DNA of 26,300 bases from contig DASVQA010000118.1 in assembly GCA_036389375.1 (NCBI GenBank), forward strand, positions 1 to 26,300, given 5' to 3'. The DNA is from QHXQ01 sp036389375 (GTDB taxonomy: Bacteria; Acidobacteriota; Blastocatellia; Pyrinomonadales; Pyrinomonadaceae). The stretch's first letter is position 1, and each line of letters opens with the position of its first letter. Below the pieces are notes generated by a model. It ran no database searches. It had not been told where the DNA came from and worked only from the letters and a program-made list of their open reading frames with translations. Made by a program: the position numbers and the translations under genes. Below, piece by piece: positions 14,728-21,657 of this stretch.

Positions 14728-15303
14728 TCATCTTTTCGCCGGCCGGCGCATGTTCTTCATCACGGCGGCGATGTCCTGCCATTTGCCGTCGCGTTTGACG
14801 TAGATGCGCGGCTGTGTGGGCGGATAACGTCTGGCGAACGCGGGATTGGTGGCGAGCAGGGGATTGATGGCGGCGCGGTCGCCGGTGGTGACGCGCCAGC
14901 GGCCTGCTTCGCGCATGAGGTATTGCCGCAGCACGATCTTGCCTTCGGCCTCGAAGGGTTTGCGTGCGCGCATATAAACGACCGAGTCCACGACGGCCAC
15001 GTCGCCCGCGACGTGTACCGCGCCGATCTCCAGACGATCAAGTTCGTACAGGTTGCGCGTCTGCTCAAGCTTGCGGACGAAAGTCTCGCGGGGCAGGCGA
15101 CGCTGCGAGGCGGTGGGCAGCACGTCGTAGAGCGAATTGTAGTCGCCCGTGCGCAACTGGCTGAACGCCTGTTCGACGGCGTTACGCACGTCGGTTTCGT
15201 CCGCCGCCGGGGTCGCGTGCGCGGATAATGCGCTAAAGCAGGTGAGCGCAAGCAGCGCGGCGCACAGACGCGCAGCGCCCGCAAGGGAATGTTTATTGTT
15301 CAT
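14728..15303 (-). CDS. Exported NTF2-like (SnoaL/DUF4440-type) protein
   Basis: A protein of 191 residues with a clear signal peptide: hydrophobic LCAALLALTCFSALSAHA, with likely cleavage after AHA. The mature part, DVRNAVEQAFSQLRTGDYNSLYDVLPTASQRRL followed by GDVAVVDSVVYMRA and EGKIVLRQYLMREAGRWRVT, matches the helix-then-sheet pattern of NTF2-like folds. That fold binds small ligands or acts as a structural unit. No catalytic residues could be identified. ATG 15303 is used; it overlaps the end of the upstream membrane-protein gene by 11 bases. A TTG at 15315 would add four residues. It is the last gene of the leftward cluster. Confidence 0.75.
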   Translation of the reverse strand: MNNKHSLAGAARLCAALLALTCFSALSAHATPAADETDVRNAVEQAFSQLRTGDYNSLYDVLPTASQRRLPRETFVRKLEQTRNLYELDRLEIGAVHVAGDVAVVDSVVYMRARKPFEAEGKIVLRQYLMREAGRWRVTTGDRAAINPLLATNPAFARRYPPTQPRIYVKRDGKWQDIAAVMKNMRRPAKR

Positions 15304-15625
15304 CTTGTGCTTCAAGCTCCGATTCCACGTCGGCTTCGATGCTGCGCGCGCGCAGCAAGTTGCGCTGGTCTAGAAACCAAGCGACGACGCCGAGCGTGGC
15401 GACGACGAACGTGGCGTTGAGATGACCGCGCAGACCAAGCACGATGGCGGCGACAAGGCATAGGCCGGATGCGAGCCGCCAGAGACGCTGCACGCCAAAG
15501 AGCGTGTAGGTGTGCGCCGTTGTCGAGGGCAGGGCCGGCGCGTCCGTGCGCCCGGCCGCGATGGGCTGCGCGTGCGCCGTCTCTGCCGGGTGCGGACTTA
15601 TTTCATCTGGCAATCGCTCACGCAC
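15293..15625 (-). CDS. Small two-helix membrane protein, unknown function
   Basis: A protein of 110 residues that I do not recognise. The N-terminal 40 residues are polar and Pro/Ala-rich. Two hydrophobic segments follow, LWRLASGLCLVAAIVLGL and FVVATLGVVAWFL, separated by a short turn (RGHLNAT). It ends with a charged, acidic tail (RARSIEADVESELEAQDEQ). The start is GTG 15625, three bases after the upstream stop, with no visible Shine-Dalgarno sequence, so translational coupling is likely. It overlaps the next gene. Codon use is like its neighbours, so I take it as real. Confidence 0.65.
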   Translation of the reverse strand: MRERLPDEISPHPAETAHAQPIAAGRTDAPALPSTTAHTYTLFGVQRLWRLASGLCLVAAIVLGLRGHLNATFVVATLGVVAWFLDQRNLLRARSIEADVESELEAQDEQ

Positions 15626-15628
15626 AGG

Positions 15629-16243
15629 TTAATTAATCGTCAGAGGGATGTCGGTCGCAATTTTGGTTGGCGGGAAGCATTTCTCTTCGTCGCACGCCTG
15701 CACGTGTACCTGCGCGTGGAGCGTCTGTGCGCCTTTGGGCGCGTTCGCCTGCACGCTGAGCGGCAGCCGGATCGTCGCCTCGTGTTCATAGACAGCCAGC
15801 GCCTCCGGTGCGAAGTGGAACTTACGATTCACGGGCTGCGGGTAGGCGGGCTTGCCGGCCGTGACGCCTGCGGTCGGCGTAAACTCAAGCTCCGTCGCTT
15901 TCAGGTAAGCGAAGGTCGCAGGGTTCGCGTTGATGTGATAACCATCGGCGATCTGCAAACGCACACGTGCTTCGCCGCGTCCGCCGGCTTTGAGCGCGAC
16001 CTCGTCGGCGCTCGCGCGCACGATCTCTGCGGGCGTCGGGTTCGCGGCCGGCTCGGCCGGGCCGCTGTTTGCCGGCGTGGGTGTGTTGGTTGCGCCGGAT
16101 GATACGTCGGCCGGCGCTTGGCGCGAGCAGGCGACGGCCAAGAGCAGCAGGGCGCAAGCGAGCAATGTAGATGTTTGTCGGCGCTTGACGATTAGCATGT
16201 TCTGCGGCGCGCTCTTTAGCGGCTTTGCTCCGAAGGCCTTCAT
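15629..16243 (-). CDS. Lipoprotein with DsbD-alpha-like (PF11412-type) domain
   Basis: A protein of 204 residues. A hydrophobic LLACALLLLAVAC ends in a lipobox-type Cys, followed by a Thr/Pro/Ala-rich linker, so it is probably membrane-anchored outside the cytoplasm. The domain that follows contains LQIADGYHINANPAT and ends with VQACDEEKCFPPT. This is the pattern of the N-terminal thiol-disulfide exchange domain of DsbD (disulfide bond corrector family), with C184 and C189 as the likely redox pair. No DsbD transmembrane domain or thioredoxin domain is present here, so it is a stand-alone alpha domain. ATG 16243 gives a long pre-lipobox region; ATG 16198 (MLIVKRRQ) would give a more usual lipoprotein signal. 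The start is three bases after the response regulator stop. Confidence 0.8.
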   Translation of the reverse strand: MKAFGAKPLKSAPQNMLIVKRRQTSTLLACALLLLAVACSRQAPADVSSGATNTPTPANSGPAEPAANPTPAEIVRASADEVALKAGGRGEARVRLQIADGYHINANPATFAYLKATELEFTPTAGVTAGKPAYPQPVNRKFHFAPEALAVYEHEATIRLPLSVQANAPKGAQTLHAQVHVQACDEEKCFPPTKIATDIPLTIN

Positions 16244-16246
16244 CGC

Positions 16247-17611
16247 TTACTCGGCCTCTTCTTCTCGCTCGTCGCCCGCGTGCTTTTTGTCGGGGCGTTT
16301 GATGCCGAACTTCTCAAGCCGGTATTGCAAGGTGCGGAAAGTCAGCCCCAAGAGCTTCGCGGCCTTGGTGATGTTGTAATCGGTGCGATCCATCGCTTGC
16401 AGAATGAGGGCGCGCTCGAACTCTTCAAACGAGATGCCTTCGGCGGGCAGCTTGAACGCACCCTCGCCGGCCGGGCGTGCTTCCTGCCGGACTTCGAGCG
16501 GCAGGTCTTCCACCGTGATCAGATCATTCTCCGCGAGCAGGATGGCGCGCTCAATGGCGGATTCGAGTTGGCGCACGTTGCCGGGCCACGCATAGTCGAG
16601 CATGACGGTGCGGGCGTCGGGCGTTAAGCCGCGTATGAGCCGCGAGGTGTTGCGCGTGTGCTTGCGTAGAAAATAGTCGATCAGCACGGGGATGTCGTCG
16701 CGGCGCTCGCGCAAAGGGGGCACGTCGATGGAGAGGACGTTGATGCGATAGTAGAGATCATCGCGGAAACGACCGTCGGCGACCATCGCGCGCAGGTCGC
16801 GGTTGGTCGCGGCGACGACGCGCACGTCGATCTTGATCGGGCGCGTGCCGCCGACGCGGCGAATCTCGCGCTCCTGCAAGGCGCGCAAGAGCTTCGCCTG
16901 CATGCTGATGTCCAACTCGCCGATCTCGTCCAGAAAGAGCGTGCCCTTGTCCGCGACTTCAAAGAGACCCTTCTTCTCGGCGTGCGCGCCGGTGAAAGAA
17001 CCTTTCTCGTGCCCGAAGAGTTCGGATTCAAGCAGGTTCTCGTTGATCGCGGCGCAATTGACGGCCTGAAACATCTCGGCAGCGCGGGGCGACTGATTGT
17101 GGATGGCGCGCGCGATCAACTCTTTGCCCGTGCCGGACTCGCCGCGAATCAAGACGGTCGAGTTCGAGCGCGCGACTTTGAGGATCATCTTCTTGACCGT
17201 CTCCATCTCAGGCGAAGCGGAGACGATCTCGGTGTCGAGCACGTCGAGGCGGCCGAGCGCGCGGCGGATCGTGTCGAGCAGCGTATCGCGGTCGTAAGGC
17301 TTTTCGAGATAGTCGAACGCGCCGCGCCGCAGCGCTTCTTTGGCCGAGTCAATCGAGCCGTGCGCGGTCAGCAGGATGACGATGATCGAAGAATCGAACG
17401 TGAGCAGCTTTTGCAGCAACTCGATGCCGTCCATGCCGGTCATCTTGAGATCGGTCAGCGCCAGATCGAACCGCTTCTCGCGCGCCAACCTGAGCGCCGC
17501 TTCGCCCGACGCGGCCGGCGTCACGTCGTAGCCCTCACCCGACAGGATCATCTCAAGGATTTCCCGCTGCCCCTTCTCGTCATCAACCACGAGTATGCTT
17601 TTGCGTGCCAT
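16247..17611 (-). CDS. NtrC-family sigma-54-dependent response regulator
   Basis: A protein of 454 residues. The receiver domain (1-120) has the acidic pair D10/D11, phosphoacceptor D54 in LTDLKMTG, and K104. The AAA+ domain has Walker A GESGTGKE (157-164), the sigma-54-contact loop GSFTGA (204-209), Walker B LFLDEIGEL and the sensor-like VVAATNRDLRA. A Fis-type helix-turn-helix (YNITKAAKLLGLTFRTLQYR) is near the C-terminus, followed by a charged tail. It activates transcription at sigma-54 promoters by ATP hydrolysis once phosphorylated, almost certainly by the kinase encoded just upstream. ATG 17611 is supported by GAGGT five bases upstream and by the canonical receiver N-terminus; the frame stays open further upstream through the repeat element. 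Confidence 0.95.
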   Translation of the reverse strand: MARKSILVVDDEKGQREILEMILSGEGYDVTPAASGEAALRLAREKRFDLALTDLKMTGMDGIELLQKLLTFDSSIIVILLTAHGSIDSAKEALRRGAFDYLEKPYDRDTLLDTIRRALGRLDVLDTEIVSASPEMETVKKMILKVARSNSTVLIRGESGTGKELIARAIHNQSPRAAEMFQAVNCAAINENLLESELFGHEKGSFTGAHAEKKGLFEVADKGTLFLDEIGELDISMQAKLLRALQEREIRRVGGTRPIKIDVRVVAATNRDLRAMVADGRFRDDLYYRINVLSIDVPPLRERRDDIPVLIDYFLRKHTRNTSRLIRGLTPDARTVMLDYAWPGNVRQLESAIERAILLAENDLITVEDLPLEVRQEARPAGEGAFKLPAEGISFEEFERALILQAMDRTDYNITKAAKLLGLTFRTLQYRLEKFGIKRPDKKHAGDEREEEAE

Positions 17612-17619
17612 GATTACCT

Positions 17620-17695
17620 CAGAGGTCAGAGGGCAGAGATCAGTAAAAAAGCGAAGGCAAATTTTCTGACCTCTAACCTCTAACCTCTGACCTCT
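17620..17695. repeat. Inverted heptamer-repeat element (copy 2)
   Basis: The left arm is CAGAGGT, CAGAGGG, CAGAGAT, CAG (17620-17643). A centre of about 22 bases with an A-run follows. The right arm is CTGACCT, CTAACCT, CTAACCT, CTGACCT, CT (17666-17695). The histidine kinase stop codon (17673-17675) is inside the right arm. The response regulator ribosome binding site touches the left arm. The design is the same as at 13787-13855. Confidence 0.85.
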
Positions 17696-19199
17696 CTTCC
17701 GTTGGGAGTGTGATCGTAAACGTCGTGCCTGCGCCCTGTTTGCTGCGAACGGTGATCGTGCCGCCGTGATCATCGACCGCCTTTTTGGCGATGGCCAGAC
17801 CGAGTCCTGTGCCCGTGTCCTTCGTCGAAAAATACGGCTCGAAGACTTGCGAGATGTCGTCGGCGGCGATGCCGCGCCCCGTGTCGGTTATCTCCACGCG
17901 CACGCGCCCCGGCGCTTCGTTCGCCAGCGCGACCGTCAAGCGCCCGCCTGCGCCGTTGCCCTCCATCGCCTGCACGCCGTTAATGATAAGGTTTGTGAAG
18001 AGGGAACGTAAAGATTCGGGGTCGCCATGCACGGCCGCCAGATCGCTCGCCTGCTCGACGCGCGTCTCGATGTTGCGCTCGGCCGCCTGCGCTTCGACCA
18101 GACGCAGCGCATCGTTGACGATGGCGCGCAGGTCGAGCGGGCGCAACTCAAGCCGCGCCGGGCGCGAGTAGCTTAAGAACTCGGAGATACGCACGTTGAT
18201 GCGCTGCACCTCGACCTTGAGTTGATCCGTGAGGCGATCAACGATGGCGCGTTTGTCCGGCTCCTTGGGCGCAAGGGCAGAGCGCAAGTGATCGAGCGTG
18301 AGATTGATGTAGTTGAGCGGATTGCGCACTTCGTGCGCGATGGCGGAAGCGAGCCGGCCGACGACCGCCGAGCGTTCCGCCTGATGTAGTTGTCCTTCCA
18401 ACTCGCGCATGCGCCCAAGCCGCGCAATCATCTCGTTGAAGACGCGCGCGAGCGCGCCCATCTCGTCGGAACGCTCGGCGGCAGGCACGCGAAAGTCGAA
18501 ATCGCCGGCCGCGACGCGCTGCGCGGCGTGCGACAAATCCCGAATCGGTTGGGTGAAGCGCCAGACGAGAAAGATCGTGACGAGCGTGGCGACGAGCAGG
18601 ACGGAGAGCGTGGGCAGCAGAGGGCGCAAGGCTCGCCAAGGCGATCCGTTGCCCGCCATCTGACCTGTGCCGAGCGCGACGATGATGTAGAAACGCCCCT
18701 TGCTGGTCTGCGCGGAGATGACGAAGGCGCGCGATTGGCCGGCGACGGGGCGGTCGCTCGTCGGTTGCTCCGGGCTAACGAGTCGGGGCAGCGGAACTTG
18801 CGATAGTTTGACGTAGCGATCCGTGCCGTCGTCCAGCCGCTCAGGGTTGTAGGCCGGATCGAGACTGTCGTCAATGATGTCGTCGCCGTCTAGTTGACCG
18901 GGCACGCTGCCTTCGTCTCGGACGCTCAAGACGTTGGTGACGCGGCGGGCCTGGCGTTCGCTCTGAAGGAATTTGCCGCCCTGATCGAGGTCTTTGAGCC
19001 GCGCCTGCACGGAGAAACTTTGCAACGCGAGCGAAATGCCGGCGGCGAGCGATTGCTCCTGCTCGGCAATGCGGCGGGCAACCCGCTGCTCGGCCCGGCG
19101 ATTCAAAAAGAACTGCACGCTCAGTGTGGCGACGAGCAGGAGCGCCAGCACCAGCAGCAGCCGGACGCGGAAACTGTTGAAGAGATTGAGCGCCTGCAT
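17673..19199 (-). CDS. Membrane sensor histidine kinase (HAMP, HisKA, HATPase)
   Basis: A protein of 508 residues. There is one transmembrane helix near residues 12-30 (LLLVLALLLVATLSVQFFL). An extracytoplasmic region of about 160 residues follows, then a second helix (LLPTLSVLLVATLVTIFLVW) and a HAMP domain (PIRDLSHAAQRVAAGDFDFRV). The phosphoaccepting His is H289 in AIAHEVRNPLNY. ATP-binding boxes: N box LFTNLIINGVQAM, G1 DTGRGIA, F box FEPYFSTK and G2 GTGLGLAIAKK. It is the partner of the sigma-54 regulator immediately downstream. The last residues (RSEVRG) and the stop are encoded by the heptamer element, so the native C-terminus was probably replaced. The signal sensed is unknown. Confidence 0.94.
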   Translation of the reverse strand: MQALNLFNSFRVRLLLVLALLLVATLSVQFFLNRRAEQRVARRIAEQEQSLAAGISLALQSFSVQARLKDLDQGGKFLQSERQARRVTNVLSVRDEGSVPGQLDGDDIIDDSLDPAYNPERLDDGTDRYVKLSQVPLPRLVSPEQPTSDRPVAGQSRAFVISAQTSKGRFYIIVALGTGQMAGNGSPWRALRPLLPTLSVLLVATLVTIFLVWRFTQPIRDLSHAAQRVAAGDFDFRVPAAERSDEMGALARVFNEMIARLGRMRELEGQLHQAERSAVVGRLASAIAHEVRNPLNYINLTLDHLRSALAPKEPDKRAIVDRLTDQLKVEVQRINVRISEFLSYSRPARLELRPLDLRAIVNDALRLVEAQAAERNIETRVEQASDLAAVHGDPESLRSLFTNLIINGVQAMEGNGAGGRLTVALANEAPGRVRVEITDTGRGIAADDISQVFEPYFSTKDTGTGLGLAIAKKAVDDHGGTITVRSKQGAGTTFTITLPTEERSEVRG

Positions 19200-19277
19200 C
19201 GTGTGTCCGACGACCGCGCGCGCCGCGTTAAGTCGAGAGCCGTCAACGTGGCGCGCGGCGGCAGTTAAAGTTAATTG

Positions 19278-19306
19278 TTGCTCTCGGCGAGTTCAGATGT
19301 TATAGT
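19278..19306 (+). promoter_or_regulatory. Candidate extended -10 promoter for the transpeptidase gene
   Basis: TTGCTC (19278-19283), 17 bases, then TATAGT (19301-19306) preceded by TG one base upstream (extended -10). If used, the leader RNA would be about 285 bases and would include the C6/G6 hairpin. Confidence 0.45.
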
Positions 19307-19399
19307 CGCCAACGTCTCCTGCGCAAACCCCCCGGAGACTTTGGGGGGTATTGCCTCTCCTATCTCGCCAGAACGGAAACGTTAATTTGAACTTCGAGT

Positions 19400-19424
19400 C
19401 AGAAAAAAGCTGTCAACACAGCTT
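19400..19424 (-). terminator. Minus-strand hairpin plus T-run upstream of the kinase gene
   Basis: AAGCTGT (19407-19413) and ACAGCTT (19418-19424) are perfect arms around four bases. Read on the minus strand, the stem runs into TTTTTTCT. It would act as a weak terminator for leftward transcripts entering the kinase operon from beyond 19424. The stem is short, with three G-C pairs, so it could equally be a binding palindrome. Confidence 0.45.
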
Positions 19425-19598
19425 GCGGCCGAATTGCATCAGTTTGCTTTTTCGTTTGACCGCGCCCGTGCGGCGCGACCGGTTGGCACGCACGACCAAG
19501 TCACTTTAAGTTTTGAGTCAGAACAGTCAGCGCACGCTGCATCAGAGATGAGCGCCTGCGTCCCCTATACCCCTTTGAAATTTAGAGAGGTTTGATTG

Positions 19599-21278
19599 AT
19601 GACGCGAACCCGCATCACCCCGACGCTTCTACTGCTCGCCCTTTGCCTCAGCCTTTCGGCCACCAACATTTTCGCCGCCCGACACAAGGCTAAACCGGCC
19701 GCTGCGGCTAAACCGGCCCGCGCGCAGCAGACGCGCGCGGAGAAGAAGGGGCGCGCAGCAGCAGAGCACGGGCGCGAGAGGTCTGCACGCCAGAAAGCTC
19801 CGGCGCGTGAGACGCGGGCCGAGCGCCGCCAGCGCCTGCGCGAGGAGCGGGCCGAGGCGCGCGACACGAGACGCGGCGGCGGGCGCAGGATGTCTAAGCG
19901 CGAGCGGCTGTTGCAGGCGCGGCTCGCGGCAGAAGCGCGGCGGCGGGCCGAGTTGGCGCGGCTGGCGGCGATTGCGCGGGCGCGGGCCATCGAACAGGCC
20001 CTGCGCGATGAGGTGGCGGCGAACATCGCTAAGGACGACACGACGGGCGAAGACCTAGAGGTGCGCCGCGCCGCCGTCAACGCGCTCGGCAACCACATCG
20101 CCTCGGTCGTCGTGATGGATCCGAAGACGGGGCGCGTCTATTCGGTCGTCAATCAGGAGTGGGGCATTCGGCGCGGCTTCAAGCCCTGTTCGACGATCAA
20201 ATTGGTGACGGGACTGGCGGGCTTGAGCGAGCACGTCATCAATCCGATGCAGGAGGCTTCGCTCGTCTCCGTCAGCACCAGCCGGCTCGACCTGACCGAC
20301 GCGCTTGCCTACTCGAACAACGGCTACTTCCAGAACGTCTCGGGGCGCGTCGGCTTTGATCGCATGATCTCTTACGCGCGGCAGTTGGGCTACGGCGAGC
20401 CGAGCGGCATCAATCACGCGAACGAGTACGCGGGGCGCGTGCCGCTCTTTAAGCAGGGTTACGCCGTCAACCACATGGGTTCGCATGGCGACGACTTCGA
20501 GATCACACCCGTGCAACTGGCCACGCTCGTCTCCGTCTTCGCCAACGGCGGCACGCTGCTGACGCCGCACCTGCCGTCTTCGCCCGCCGAGAGCGTCAAG
20601 TTCCAGCCCATCATCCGTCGCCAACTCAACATCCCGCAGGAGTATCTGCGGCGCATGTTGCCGGGCATGGTCGGCGCAGTCTCCTATGGCTCCGGTCGGC
20701 GTGCCTACGATCCGAACCAGACCATCGCGGGCAAGACCGGCACGTGCATCCAGCAGAACGGCTGGGTCGGTCTGTTCACCTCCTACGCGCCGGTCGAAGA
20801 CCCGCAACTCGCCATCGCCGTCATCGGACGCGGCCCCGACGCGCGCCAGCACGTGCCCGCCTGGATCGCCGGGCAAATCTACAAGACGCTCGCCTATCGC
20901 TTCGGCAAACGCGGCAACAAGCCCGCCTACACGCTGACGCCCGACATACTCAAGCCGAAGCCGAAGGTTGACCCCGCCACCGCGCTCGCGCTCAGCGAAG
21001 AGGATGCCGAAGAGAACAAGGCCGCGGCCGACGAAGCCGCCGCCACCGCTCCCGTGCCGGCCGATGCCGACGAGGGCGGAGACGAACCTGCGAGCGGCAA
21101 GAAGGGCGAGCCGATCAAGCGCGTGGTGCAACCCGCGCAGACCGCGCCGGCCGGCTCAAGCAGCGTCAAGCCCGCGTCAGTTGCGCCGCGCACGGGCATG
21201 CAGCCCGCGCCGACGGCGACGAAGCAACAGCCGCCGGGCGACACGCGCCCGCGCCGCGTTCCCGACCAACAGCAATAA
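19599..21278 (+). CDS. Secreted penicillin-binding protein transpeptidase-domain protein
   Basis: A protein of 559 residues. The signal peptide (TPTLLLLALCLSLSATNIFA) is followed by about 110 residues very rich in Arg, Ala and Glu, predicted to form long helix or coiled coil. A penicillin-binding transpeptidase domain follows with all three motifs: STIK (S198, K201), SNN (239-241) and KTG (379-381). The domain is introduced by IASVVVMDPKTGRVYSVVNQ and contains FEITPVQLATLVSVFANGGT. The C-terminal 110 residues are a Pro/Ala-rich low-complexity tail. It lacks a PBP dimerisation or glycosyltransferase domain, so it resembles class D beta-lactamase/PBP-like stand-alone domains. The role is either peptidoglycan cross-linking or beta-lactam binding. 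ATG 19599 has AGAGAGG eight bases upstream. It is divergent from the two-component system. Confidence 0.88.
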   Translation: MTRTRITPTLLLLALCLSLSATNIFAARHKAKPAAAAKPARAQQTRAEKKGRAAAEHGRERSARQKAPARETRAERRQRLREERAEARDTRRGGGRRMSKRERLLQARLAAEARRRAELARLAAIARARAIEQALRDEVAANIAKDDTTGEDLEVRRAAVNALGNHIASVVVMDPKTGRVYSVVNQEWGIRRGFKPCSTIKLVTGLAGLSEHVINPMQEASLVSVSTSRLDLTDALAYSNNGYFQNVSGRVGFDRMISYARQLGYGEPSGINHANEYAGRVPLFKQGYAVNHMGSHGDDFEITPVQLATLVSVFANGGTLLTPHLPSSPAESVKFQPIIRRQLNIPQEYLRRMLPGMVGAVSYGSGRRAYDPNQTIAGKTGTCIQQNGWVGLFTSYAPVEDPQLAIAVIGRGPDARQHVPAWIAGQIYKTLAYRFGKRGNKPAYTLTPDILKPKPKVDPATALALSEEDAEENKAAADEAAATAPVPADADEGGDEPASGKKGEPIKRVVQPAQTAPAGSSSVKPASVAPRTGMQPAPTATKQQPPGDTRPRRVPDQQQ

Positions 21279-21303
21279 GGTTGCACTGAGATTACAAGGC
21301 TGT

Positions 21304-21360
21304 GACACCGCGCCGCGCGCCCATGTTGATCGGAACAAAAGCGCGCGGCGCGGTGTCTTT
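21304..21360 (+). terminator. Perfect 17-bp stem-loop after the transpeptidase gene
   Basis: GACACCGCGCCGCGCGC (21304-21320) and GCGCGCGGCGCGGTGTC (21341-21357) are exact reverse complements around a 20-base A-rich loop. Only TTT follows, so the U-tract is poor. Its position 26 bases after the stop codon suggests transcript termination or 3'-end protection. Confidence 0.7.
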
Positions 21361-21413
21361 AGACCGCTTGCCGTGTGTGGCAAATACGGTCGCTGCGCCG
21401 CGTCGTTCCCCGC

Positions 21414-21443
21414 TTGACACTGTTCGTTGGGTTGTTGCAGTAT
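21414..21443 (+). promoter_or_regulatory. Possible promoter of the tandem repeat-protein genes
   Basis: A perfect TTGACA (21414-21419) is followed after 18 bases by CAGTAT (21438-21443), a weak -10. The leader would be about 200 bases. I see nothing else definite in the remaining gap from 21444 to 21657. Confidence 0.35.
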
Positions 21444-21657
21444 CTCGGCGCAACGCGTCTCGCGCGAGCACCCGAAAAAGCCGCAAGCCAATTCGAGTCA
21501 ACTCCCCCGCTGGAACGACTTTAAACGCTAGTCCGCCCTTTAGTTTGGACGGCAACTGCCCGTTCCAGCCGCGCATCTGAGAGACGCGACCTCGTAAAGG
21601 TCGCTCGCGCCCCCGAAAATTTCAGCCGACGAAGATCGCTTGGAGGGACTACCCACA

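Larger units (their letters stand above)
19200..19598. other. Divergent regulatory region with two hairpins
   Basis: This 399-base non-coding stretch separates the minus-strand kinase gene and the plus-strand transpeptidase gene. It holds a plus-strand promoter candidate (19278-19306), a C6/G6 hairpin (CCCCCC 19328-19333, GGGGGG 19343-19348) and a minus-strand terminator-like hairpin at 19400-19424. It also holds a 12-base direct repeat differing at one position: TTCGAGTCAGAA (19393-19404) and TTTGAGTCAGAA (19512-19523). A minus-strand -10-like TATAAC (19304-19299) with a weak -35 could serve the kinase. Confidence 0.5.

Noticed and set aside
14707..15228. 173-codon plus-strand open frame opposite the NTF2-like gene
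   Set aside because: The minus-strand gene has a clear signal peptide and fits the cluster; the plus-strand frame has neither and starts just after a bidirectional terminator.
17612..17773. Upstream in-frame extension of the response regulator by 54 codons
   Set aside because: The extension reads through the heptamer repeat and the end of the kinase gene. The ATG at 17611 has its own ribosome binding site and gives the standard receiver-domain start.
19480..19500. TTGGCACGCACGACC as a sigma-54 promoter near the two-component genes
   Set aside because: It has TGGCAC but lacks the TTGC/GC element at the required spacing.
20055..21131. 358-codon minus-strand open frame opposite the transpeptidase gene
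   Set aside because: It is the complement of a well-supported gene, its product has no recognisable motif, and no promoter or ribosome binding site precedes it.
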